A DNA stretch of 64,000 nt from Streptacidiphilus sp. P02-A3a (GTDB lineage Bacteria > Actinomycetota > Actinomycetes > Streptomycetales > Streptomycetaceae). The first letter of the stretch is position 1, and every line of letters begins with the position of its first letter. This document shows positions 55,855 through 63,057 of this stretch, one piece after another. The translations under genes were made by a program, and so were the position numbers. The notes under the pieces are model-generated. The model was given only the letters and a program-made list of their open reading frames with translations, made no database searches and had not been told where the DNA came from. The DNA lies in assembly GCF_014084105.1 (NCBI RefSeq), contig NZ_CP048289.1:877922-941921 (forward strand), written 5' to 3'.

Positions 55855-57329
55855 TTCTCGTCGGCGGCGTAGATCTGCGGCTTGCCGGACGGGTAGAGCA
55901 GCCCGCAGACGACCATCCCGAACAGGAAGAACCCGGCCGACCACCAGTAGGCGGTGGAGTAGCTGCGCAGTTGGGACTGCGCCAGCGCAGCCGGGGTGTG
56001 CTGACGGCCGACCAGGTAGGCGGTGGCGGCACTGGTGGCCAGCGTGTTCAGCAGCGAGGTGCCGATCGAACCACCCACCTGCTGGCTGGTGTTGACCATG
56101 GCCGAGGCCACGCCCGCGTCATGCGGCTCGACCCCGGCGGTCGCCAGGGACATCGCCGGGGCGAAGATCAGGCCCATCCCGAGGCCGAGCACCAGCAGCG
56201 GCGGCAGCACGTTGGCGGCATAACTGCTGTGCAGGTCGAGTGCGGTGAACCAGACCATGCCGCAGGCCCCGAACAGCATCCCGACCGGGACGATCGGCCG
56301 GGCGCCGAACCTCGGCACCAGCTTGTTGGTCGCGGTGACCGAGGTGAGGATCATGACGAAGACCATCGGCAGGAACGCGACCCCGGTGAGCACCGGGGAG
56401 TAGCGCAGCGACTGTTGCAGGTAGTACGTCAGGAACAGGAACACGCCGAACATTCCGGCGCCCGCGATGAACATCGCCAGGAAGGACGCGCCCCGGTTCC
56501 GGTCCAGCACCACCCGCAGCGGCAGCACCGGGTGCTCGGCGCGGCTCTGCCAGACGGCGAACGCGATCAGCAGGATCACCCCGGCCAGCAGGAAGCCCCA
56601 GGTGTTGATCGTGCTCCAGGGATGTGACTCGGCATTGGAGAAGCCGTAGACCAGGCCGAACAGGCCCAGGGAGACCAGTACCGTGCCGGGGATGTCGAGC
56701 TTGGGCGGGTTGGCCGGTGCCCCGGCGTGCAGCAGCCGGGTGCCGCCGATGAAGGCGATCACCGCCAGCAGCAGGTTGACGTACAGGCACCAGCGCCAGT
56801 CCAGGTACTCGGTGAGCAGCCCGCCGAGCAGCAGGCCGATGGCACCGCCGGTACCGGCGATGGCGCCGTAGATGCCGAAGGCCTTGGCGCGTTCCTTGGC
56901 GTCGGTGAAGGTCGTGGTGAGCAGCGACAGCGCGGCCGGGGCGAGCAGCGCGCCGAAACCGCCCTGGAGGGCGCGGGCGGTGACCAGGACCCCGAAGTTC
57001 GGCGCGGCCCCGCCGATGGCGGAGGCGACCGAGAAGCCGACCAGGCCGATCAGGAACACCCGTTTGCGTCCGACCAGGTCGGCGACGCGTCCGCCGAGCA
57101 GCAGCAGGCTGCCGAAGGCGAGGGCGTAGGCGGTGACCACCCACTGCCGGTTGGCGTCGGTGAAACCGAGGTCCCGCTGGGCGGACGGGAGGGCGATGTT
57201 CACGATCGTCGCGTCCAGGACGACCATCAGCTGGGCGAGGCCGACCACCGCCAGCACCCACCAGCGGTGGTTCTCCCCGCGCTCCGGGAGCCCCGCGACT
57301 GCGGCCTCTTCTTCGGTCATACGTGCCAT
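55836..57329 (-). CDS. DHA2-family (14-helix) MFS drug efflux transporter
   Basis: 497 residues from ATG 57329 (GGAG at 9 bases); ATGs at 57371 and 57320 are alternatives. Fourteen membrane helices. Marks of the EmrB/QacA type: MVVLDATIVNIALPSAQRDLGF in helix 1, GGRVADLVGRKRVFLIG in loop 2-3, and motif C LLAPAALSLLTTTF near helix 5. Exports hydrophobic drugs or lipids with proton exchange; substrate unknown. No TetR gene is beside it. The start region holds an AT-rich symmetric GTCTATATATGGAC segment (57343-57356). Confidence 0.9.
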   Translation of the reverse strand: MARMTEEEAAVAGLPERGENHRWWVLAVVGLAQLMVVLDATIVNIALPSAQRDLGFTDANRQWVVTAYALAFGSLLLLGGRVADLVGRKRVFLIGLVGFSVASAIGGAAPNFGVLVTARALQGGFGALLAPAALSLLTTTFTDAKERAKAFGIYGAIAGTGGAIGLLLGGLLTEYLDWRWCLYVNLLLAVIAFIGGTRLLHAGAPANPPKLDIPGTVLVSLGLFGLVYGFSNAESHPWSTINTWGFLLAGVILLIAFAVWQSRAEHPVLPLRVVLDRNRGASFLAMFIAGAGMFGVFLFLTYYLQQSLRYSPVLTGVAFLPMVFVMILTSVTATNKLVPRFGARPIVPVGMLFGACGMVWFTALDLHSSYAANVLPPLLVLGLGMGLIFAPAMSLATAGVEPHDAGVASAMVNTSQQVGGSIGTSLLNTLATSAATAYLVGRQHTPAALAQSQLRSYSTAYWWSAGFFLFGMVVCGLLYPSGKPQIYAADENAPVHM

Positions 57330-57453
57330 GGCCGGATCTCCGATCCGTCTATATATGGACATGTACGACACTAGGCCGACTGCGGGACCCCAGCATCTGG
57401 GTGCGCGGGAGGGGCGAATGTGACCACTGGGGCGTGAGCGAGGTCACACCGAC

Positions 57454-57483
57454 TTGTAGTTTCAACCCTCATCTGTCTAGCGT
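57454..57483 (+). promoter_or_regulatory. Probable housekeeping promoter of the NlpC/P60 gene
   Basis: TTGTAG (57454-57459), 18 bases, TAGCGT (57478-57483). Predicted start near 57490, giving a leader of about 215 bases that contains the riboswitch. Confidence 0.55.
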
Positions 57484-57554
57484 GCTCGTCATCCGCACTT
57501 ATGCGGAACCAACACCTCCGGAACGCCGAGTCCTGCCGCCGGAGGCATTGGCAC

Positions 57555-57690
57555 ACGTACCGAACCACGGCAGGGGCGGGGGAACCAGGTAAGTCGCCGC
57601 GATTCCAGCATCGCGGCTAGGGGTGAAGCCGTGCTCAGCACGGCCGGGCAACTCCAGCCCGAATCCGACAGCTCACCTCGCAGGCGTGGG
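57555..57690 (+). ncRNA. c-di-AMP riboswitch (ydaO-yuaA type)
   Basis: The conserved blocks appear in order and spacing: CCGAACC, GGGGGAACC (57578-57586), GGGGTGAA (57620-57627), a variable hairpin (GCCGTGCTCAGCACGGC), CCGGGCAACTCC, and the 3' block GACAGCTCACCTCGCAGGCG (57667-57686). This matches the c-di-AMP riboswitch as found before cell-wall hydrolase genes in Streptomyces. It ends within about 10 bases of the ribosome site of the LysM-NlpC/P60 gene, so it could act on translation as well as transcription. The exact 5' edge is approximate. Confidence 0.88.
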
Positions 57691-57705
57691 AGAGGAACCT
57701 TCAGC

Positions 57706-58842
57706 ATGCTGCTGTCCAGCAACGGGCGTCACCGCGCCACTCCTGCTCGCCGTACTGCCACCCAGCGTCTCCTCGCCGGAGCCGGTATCGCCAGTGTCGT
57801 CGGTATGGCCTTCCCCCTGGCCGCCGCGACCAACGCGGTCGCCGCCGCCCCGTCCTCCTCCGCCAGCAACGCCGTCGCCGGAACCGCGACCGCGACCGCG
57901 ACCACCGCCGGTGCGGCCACGGCCGCCCAGCCGACCGCCGCCGCCACCGAGCGCCGCAGCACCCGCCATGCCGCCAGCAGCTACACCGTGGTCGCCGGCG
58001 ACTGGCTCTCCAGCATCGCCGACAAGGAGCACGTCTCCGGCGGCTGGGAGCGGCTGTACCAGCTCAACCGGTCCACGCTGACCCAGGGCCCGGACCTGAT
58101 CTACCCCGGTGAGCGGCTGGTCATCAGCGGCACCGTGGTCGCCAGCAGCACCACCACCAGCAGCACCACCACCGCGCCCTCGACCTCCACCGGTTCCTCC
58201 GCCCCGGCGGCCACCACCACCGCCACCACCACCACGTCGAGCACCTCCAGCGACGCCAACGCCGCCGCCTCGGCCGCCGCCCAGGCCGCCTACAACGCCG
58301 CCGTCGCCGCGAACGCCGCCGGCTCGGCCGCCTCGGCGAGCTCGGCCAACGCGTCCAACTCCTCCAACGCGTCCAACTCCTCCAGCTCCTCAAGCTCCGA
58401 CTCGGCGTCCAACTCCGGCTCCGCCACCACGTCCACCACCTCCTCGACCTCCACCGCGAGCAGCAGCGCCCCGGCTGCCACCGGCAACATGGCCGCCGCG
58501 ATCTCCTTCGCGGAGGCGCAGCTGGGCAAGGAGTACGTCTACGGCGGCACCGGTCCCGACACCTGGGACTGCTCGGGCCTGACCCAGGCCGCGCTGGCCC
58601 AGGCCGGGATCTCCATCCCGCGCACCAGCGAGGAGCAGGCCGCGGCCGCCACCCCCGTCTCGATGAACGCCCTGGAGCCCGGCGACCTGCTGTTCTGGTC
58701 GACCGACGGCACCGCCGCCAACGCGTACCACGTCGCCATCTACGTCGGCAACGGCGAGTACGTCGAGGCCGCCAACCCCAGCGCGGGCGTCAAGACCGAC
58801 ACCATCGCGGACTACACCCCGACCTTCGCCGGTCGTTTCTGA
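57706..58842 (+). CDS. Secreted LysM-NlpC/P60 peptidoglycan endopeptidase
   Basis: 378 residues from ATG 57706 with GAGAGGAA at 8 bases. Signal peptide to about residue 47 (LLAGAGIASVVGMAFPLAAA). LysM domain at about 92-140 (YTVVAGDWLSSIADKE...GPDLIYPGERLVI), a long Ser/Thr/Ala/Asn-rich linker (about 145-265), then an NlpC/P60 domain with catalytic Cys289 (WDCSGLTQAA) and His342 (YHVAIYVGNG). It cleaves stem peptides of peptidoglycan after binding through LysM. Expression should respond to c-di-AMP through the leader riboswitch. Confidence 0.95.
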   Translation: MLLSSNGRHRATPARRTATQRLLAGAGIASVVGMAFPLAAATNAVAAAPSSSASNAVAGTATATATTAGAATAAQPTAAATERRSTRHAASSYTVVAGDWLSSIADKEHVSGGWERLYQLNRSTLTQGPDLIYPGERLVISGTVVASSTTTSSTTTAPSTSTGSSAPAATTTATTTTSSTSSDANAAASAAAQAAYNAAVAANAAGSAASASSANASNSSNASNSSSSSSSDSASNSGSATTSTTSSTSTASSSAPAATGNMAAAISFAEAQLGKEYVYGGTGPDTWDCSGLTQAALAQAGISIPRTSEEQAAAATPVSMNALEPGDLLFWSTDGTAANAYHVAIYVGNGEYVEAANPSAGVKTDTIADYTPTFAGRF

Positions 58843-58851
58843 GCCGCAGCC

Positions 58852-58899
58852 CGAACGCGCCGCGCCCGCCCGGACCAGTCCGGGCGGGCGCGGCGTTCG
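58852..58899. terminator. Long GC hairpin between convergent genes
   Basis: A 15-base perfect stem (CCGCGCCCGCCCGGA / TCCGGGCGGGCGCGG) with CCAG loop, extended by CGAACG/CGTTCG after a 2-base bulge. Confidence 0.85.
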
Positions 58900-58918
58900 T
58901 GCACGCGGGTGGGTGCGG

Positions 58919-59746
58919 TCAGGCGTCGCGGCGCTTCAGCAGCACCCCGGCGACGGCGAGCAGCACCACGGCGTAGCCGACCATCAGCCCGAAACCGGTC
59001 CACGGGGCCAGCATCGTGGGGTCGGGGACCACAGTGAGCAGCGCGCCACCGGCGTTGCTGGGCAGGTAGGGGACGATGTGCGGGGCCCAGCTCGACGGCA
59101 GCAGGTGGGACAGAGCGGGCACGATGAACACCACGCCGACCAGAGTGGCGATGGCACCCGCACCGTTGCGGATCAGCGCGCCGAGAGCGACACCGAACAC
59201 ACCGACGACCGTCAGGTACAGGCCGGTGCCGAAGACGACCCGGGCCACGCCGGGGTCGGAGATCTTCACGGCCTCGCCGTACGAGGACAAGATGGCCTGG
59301 CCGCAGTAGAACGCCACCAGTGAGGTGATGGTCATCAGCACCAGCACCACGGCTGCGTAGACCAGGGTCTTGGCCCACAGCACTGGCAGCCGCTTCGGGA
59401 CGGCCGACAGGCTGGCCCGGATCATTCCGGTGCTGTACTCGCCGCTGACGATCAACACGCCGAGGACGCCGATGGCCAGTTGCGCGAGTAGGTACACGCC
59501 CAAGCTGAGCTCAGCCCCGTTGATCGGGTCGGCGTGGCCGTTGGGACCTCCGCTGTGGCTGGCACGACCCCAGGTGATGAGCATGCCGAGGCCGATCATG
59601 ATGACTACGGCGACCAGCAGCGTGATCGGGGTGGACCGCAGCGTCCGCAGCTTGATCCACTCGGAGTTGAGCACCCGCAGCTGGGTGACCTTGCCCTCCT
59701 GGACCCCCCTGGGCGCGGCCTGCGGGGTGGCGGTGGTAGTGCTCAT
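58919..59746 (-). CDS. ABC-2-type exporter permease
   Basis: 275 residues, six membrane helices. The N-terminal VLNSEWIKLRTLRSTP is the usual ABC-2 permease entry segment, followed by SGEYSTGMIRASLSAVP between helices 2 and 3. The start overlaps the upstream ATPase gene by four bases. With that ATPase it forms an exporter; the pair is typical of lipid, peptide or antibiotic export. Confidence 0.92.
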   Translation of the reverse strand: MSTTTATPQAAPRGVQEGKVTQLRVLNSEWIKLRTLRSTPITLLVAVVIMIGLGMLITWGRASHSGGPNGHADPINGAELSLGVYLLAQLAIGVLGVLIVSGEYSTGMIRASLSAVPKRLPVLWAKTLVYAAVVLVLMTITSLVAFYCGQAILSSYGEAVKISDPGVARVVFGTGLYLTVVGVFGVALGALIRNGAGAIATLVGVVFIVPALSHLLPSSWAPHIVPYLPSNAGGALLTVVPDPTMLAPWTGFGLMVGYAVVLLAVAGVLLKRRDA

Positions 59747-60669
59747 GCGACGCTCCCGGCGACCGTGGTGCTGGCGTGGTACTCGACGGCGTCCCGGGTG
59801 AGTTCCATGAACGCCTCCTCCAGGGAGGCCTGCTGCGGCGCCAGTTCGAACAGGGTGACGCCGTGCTCGGCGGCTATCGTGCCGATCCGGTCGCTGTCCA
59901 GGCCGGTGACCTCCAGCGTGCCCGGCTCGGGGCCGTCCACGGTGACGTCCGGGCCCAGCAGCAGGCCGCGCAGCCGGTCGGCGTGCGGCGAGCGGACGCG
60001 GACCACGTTGCGCGAGGCGCTGCGGGTGAAGTCCGCGACCGAGGTGTCCGCGATCAGCTTGCCGCGCCCCACCACGATCAGGTGCTCGGCGGTCAGCGCC
60101 ATCTCGCTCATCAGGTGCGAGGAGACGAAGACCGTGCGGCCCTCGGACGCCAGGCCCTTGAGCAGGTTGCGGATCCAGAGGATGCCCTCCGGGTCGAGGC
60201 CGTTGACCGGCTCGTCCAGGAGCACTGTCTCCGGGTCGCCGAGCAGCGCGGAGGCGATGCCCAGGCGCTGGCCCATGCCGAGGGAGAAGCCCCCGGCCCG
60301 CTTGCGGGCGACCTCGCGCAGCCCGACCAGGTCGATCACCTCGTCCACCCGGCGGGCACCGATGCCGGTGGTGGCGGCGAGCGCGAGCAGGTGGTTGCGG
60401 GCGGTGCGGCCGGTGTGGATGGCCTTGGCCTCCAGCAGCGCGCCGACCTCGTGCAGCGGCGCGGCGTGCTCGGCGTAGCGGCGGCCGTTGACGGTGACGC
60501 TGCCGGTGGTGGGCGAGTCCAGGCCCATGATCATGCGCATCGTGGTCGACTTGCCGGCGCCGTTGGGGCCCAGGAAGCCGGTGACGATGCCGGGCCTGAT
60601 CGTGAACGAGAGGTCGTCGACGGCGGTCTTCTCGCCGTATCGCTTGGTCAGGTTGCTGGCTACGATCAT
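59743..60669 (-). CDS. ABC transporter ATP-binding protein (DrrA/BcrA-like)
   Basis: 308 residues. Walker A GPNGAGKST near residue 36, Q-loop replaced by an E-type segment (VGALLEAKAIHTGRTARNHL), signature FSLGMGQRLGIASALL, Walker B VLLDEPVNGLDPEG, and H-loop VFVSSHLMSEM. The C-terminal extension resembles drug-exporter ATPases. Works with the overlapping permease. Confidence 0.95.
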   Translation of the reverse strand: MIVASNLTKRYGEKTAVDDLSFTIRPGIVTGFLGPNGAGKSTTMRMIMGLDSPTTGSVTVNGRRYAEHAAPLHEVGALLEAKAIHTGRTARNHLLALAATTGIGARRVDEVIDLVGLREVARKRAGGFSLGMGQRLGIASALLGDPETVLLDEPVNGLDPEGILWIRNLLKGLASEGRTVFVSSHLMSEMALTAEHLIVVGRGKLIADTSVADFTRSASRNVVRVRSPHADRLRGLLLGPDVTVDGPEPGTLEVTGLDSDRIGTIAAEHGVTLFELAPQQASLEEAFMELTRDAVEYHASTTVAGSVA

Positions 60670-60744
60670 CGCGGGTGTCCGTTCATACGCCCACCCTGGT
60701 CGGTACCGCCTGCTCGGCGCGTCCCCTGGGTGCAGCGTCCCCGT

Positions 60745-60762
60745 CTACTGCGGGCGCAGTAG
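60745..60762. promoter_or_regulatory. Inverted repeat upstream of the ABC genes
   Basis: CTACTGC-GGGC-GCAGTAG, perfect 7-base arms, 76 bases before the ATPase start on the minus strand and 51 bases upstream of it in the same gap as the response-regulator 3' end. A plausible site for the adjacent response regulator. Confidence 0.5.
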
Positions 60763-60813
60763 GCGGAGCCCGGGTGTCCTCCTGGTGCGGGTGGGTCCGC
60801 CGGGCCGCAGGGG

Positions 60814-61485
60814 TCAACCGGTGCCGGGCTGGACCAGGCCGCACTGGTACGCGGCGACCACCAGCTGGGCCCGGTCGCGCGCGCCGAGCTTCGCCATCGC
60901 CCGGTTGACGTGCGTCTTCACCGTCAGCGGGCTGAGGAAGAGGCGCACCGCGATGTCCTCGTTCGAGTGCCCCAGGGCGACCAGCGCCATCACGTCGCGT
61001 TCGCGCGGGGTGAGCACGTCCAGGCGGCTGGGGGCGGTGTCGGCGGTGCGCTCCGGCTGCGCCAGGAACCGGGTGATCAGGCTCCGGGTGGCGCTGGGGG
61101 AGAGCAGCGCGTCGCCCGCCGCGACCGTGCGCACGGCGTCCAGCAGCTCCTCCGGGCGCATGCCCTTGCCGAGGAAGCCGCTGGCCCCGGCCCGCAGCGC
61201 CTCGGCGACGTACTCGTCGAACTCGAAGGTGGTCAGGATCAGTACCCGGATCCCGGACAGCTGCTCGTCCGCGCAGATCAGCCGGGTGGCGGCGAGGCCG
61301 TCCAGGTTGGGCATGCGGATGTCCATCAGCAGCACGTCCACCGGCAGCGTCCGGGCCAGCCGCACCGCCTCGTGGCCGTCGGCGGCCTCGCCGACCACCT
61401 CCATGTCGGGGGTGGAGTCGATCAGCATCCGGAAGGTGCCGCGCAGCAGTGCCTGGTCGTCGGCGAGCAGGACTCGGATGGTCAC
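60814..61485 (-). CDS. NarL/LuxR-type response regulator
   Basis: 223 residues from GTG 61485, which overlaps the kinase stop by four bases. Receiver acidic residues in VLLADDQ, phospho-acceptor D55 (LLMDIRMPN), Thr in ILTTFEFDEYV and Lys in GFLGKGM; LuxR domain LTPRERDVMALVALGHSNEDIAVRLFLSPLTVKTHVNRAMAKLG. Forms a two-component pair with the upstream kinase and probably controls the ABC exporter next to it. Confidence 0.95.
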   Translation of the reverse strand: MTIRVLLADDQALLRGTFRMLIDSTPDMEVVGEAADGHEAVRLARTLPVDVLLMDIRMPNLDGLAATRLICADEQLSGIRVLILTTFEFDEYVAEALRAGASGFLGKGMRPEELLDAVRTVAAGDALLSPSATRSLITRFLAQPERTADTAPSRLDVLTPRERDVMALVALGHSNEDIAVRLFLSPLTVKTHVNRAMAKLGARDRAQLVVAAYQCGLVQPGTG

Positions 61486-62813
61486 GCGTCTGCTCCCGCG
61501 GGCTCCAGCACGGTCTCCCGGGCGGGCTCCCGGGCGGTCTCCCCATTGGCCGCGAAGCCGGTCCCGGTTCCGGACCCGGTCCCGCTCCCGGTCCCGGGGG
61601 CGGCTGGGGCGGGGCGCAGCGGCAGGTCGGCGGCGACCCGGAAGCCGCCCCAGGGGTCGCGTCCGGCGCTGAGGGTGCCGCCGACGACGGCGGCGCGTTC
61701 GCGCATCCCGGTCAGCCCGTGGCCGGTGCCGCGCCCCCGGTCGGGGGTGCTGAGCATGGGCGCGGTGCGGCCGTCGTCCTCGACCCGGATCGCCAGCCGC
61801 TCGTCGCCGACGTACACCTGGACCCGGGCGGTGGAGACCCCGGCGTGCTTGCTGACGTTGGTCAGCGACTCCTGGACGATGCGGTAGGCGGTCAGGTCCA
61901 CGGCCGGGGGCAGCGGTCGCGGCTCGCCGATCCGCTCGTAGGCGACGTCGAGCCCGGCCCGGGCGAAGGACGCCAGCAGCTCGGGCAGCTGGTCGAGTCC
62001 GGGCGCGGGCTCCAGCGGCGCGGTCGGATCGTCGGACTGGCGGAGCAGCCCGACGGTCGCCTTCAGCTCCTGCAGCGCCTCGTGGCTGGCGTCCCGGATG
62101 TGCTCCAGTGCCGCGCGGACCGGCGGCGGGATCTCGTCGGCCAGGTGCACGGCGACCCCGGCCTGGGCGTTTATCAGCGCGATGTGGTGCGCGACGACGT
62201 CGTGCAGCTCCCGGGCGATCCGGATCCGGTCCTCGGCGACCCGGCGGCGGGCCTCCTCCTCCCGGGTGCGCTCGGCCCGCTCGGCCCGCTCCCGGATCGC
62301 GGAGATGTAGGCCCGGCGCGACCGCATGGCGTCCGCCCCGGCCGCTACCATGCCGGTCCAGGCGAGCACGCTGAGCTTCTGCGGCTCCAGCCACGACCCG
62401 GGGGCGAACGCCATGCTCGATCCGACCAGCAGCAGCGCGGCCGTGCCGGTGCCGAGCCAGGCGGTGCGGCGGTCGGTGTCCAGGGCGAGGGTGCAGATCG
62501 CGGCCACGACCGGGGACAGCAGCACCGGGTTGAGGTCGTAGCCGAGCGCGGTGTAGCTGATCCCGCAGGCGACGGTCACCGCCAGCACCACGCGCGGCCG
62601 GGTGCGCCGGAGCAGCAGCGCGCCGCAGGCCACGGCCGCCACCGCGGCGGTAGCGGGGTGTATCGCGCTGAGCGAGGGGAGCGCGTGCCGGGAGGCCCGG
62701 GCGGCCATCGCCGACGCGGTCAGCGAGAGCACCAGCAGCAGCGCCGCGGCCGATCCGTCCGCCAGTAGCGGCCGTCTGGACGCCCGCTGCCGCCACTGCT
62801 CCAGTGTTCCCAT
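61482..62813 (-). CDS. DesK/NarX-type sensor histidine kinase
   Basis: 443 residues from ATG 62813. Residues 20-165 hold about five to six membrane helices with short loops, so it likely senses the membrane. A coiled coil (RERAERAERTREEEARRR) leads to the HisKA_3 box with phospho-acceptor His204 (RELHDVVAHH). The ATPase domain has the N-box (YRIVQESLTNVSKHAG) and G-boxes (VEDDGR, GHGLTGMRERA). A Gly/Thr repeat tail follows. TACCGT ends 6 bases before the ATG and no ribosome site is visible, suggesting a leaderless start. Confidence 0.93.
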   Translation of the reverse strand: MGTLEQWRQRASRRPLLADGSAAALLLVLSLTASAMAARASRHALPSLSAIHPATAAVAAVACGALLLRRTRPRVVLAVTVACGISYTALGYDLNPVLLSPVVAAICTLALDTDRRTAWLGTGTAALLLVGSSMAFAPGSWLEPQKLSVLAWTGMVAAGADAMRSRRAYISAIRERAERAERTREEEARRRVAEDRIRIARELHDVVAHHIALINAQAGVAVHLADEIPPPVRAALEHIRDASHEALQELKATVGLLRQSDDPTAPLEPAPGLDQLPELLASFARAGLDVAYERIGEPRPLPPAVDLTAYRIVQESLTNVSKHAGVSTARVQVYVGDERLAIRVEDDGRTAPMLSTPDRGRGTGHGLTGMRERAAVVGGTLSAGRDPWGGFRVAADLPLRPAPAAPGTGSGTGSGTGTGFAANGETAREPARETVLEPAGADA

Positions 62814-62944
62814 CCTGCAACGGTACGAGGCCGTGGCGGCTTTCGGCGTCGTCCGGGGACGGTAGCCGGGGTGTACGGCGGTTGCGGTAGGGGCGGGGGT
62901 GACCTGGGCCGACGTTGGCATGCCAGAAAACATGAGCATGGCTC

Positions 62945-62973
62945 TTGTTTTGTTACCCGCTGGTATCTAGCAT
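62945..62973 (+). promoter_or_regulatory. Probable housekeeping promoter of the GDSL hydrolase
   Basis: TTGTTT (62945-62950), 17 bases, TAGCAT (62968-62973), predicted start near 62980 and a 78-base leader. The flanking sequence is unusually AT-rich for this genome. Confidence 0.55.
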
Positions 62974-63057
62974 CTGAGGCCGATCGACGCTGTCCGAGAA
63001 GCTCCGCACCGCCCCTCCATCCAGCGGGCGGTCCCGCTGCCCCCACAGGAGCCCTGT

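Larger units (their letters stand above)
57330..57705 (+). promoter_or_regulatory. Efflux/NlpC intergenic region
   Basis: 376 bases. The left end contains the symmetric AT-rich GTCTATATATGGAC near the efflux start. The NlpC promoter (57454-57483), an upstream hairpin (CCTCCGG/CCGGAGG near 57515-57545) and the c-di-AMP riboswitch fill the rest. Confidence 0.6.
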
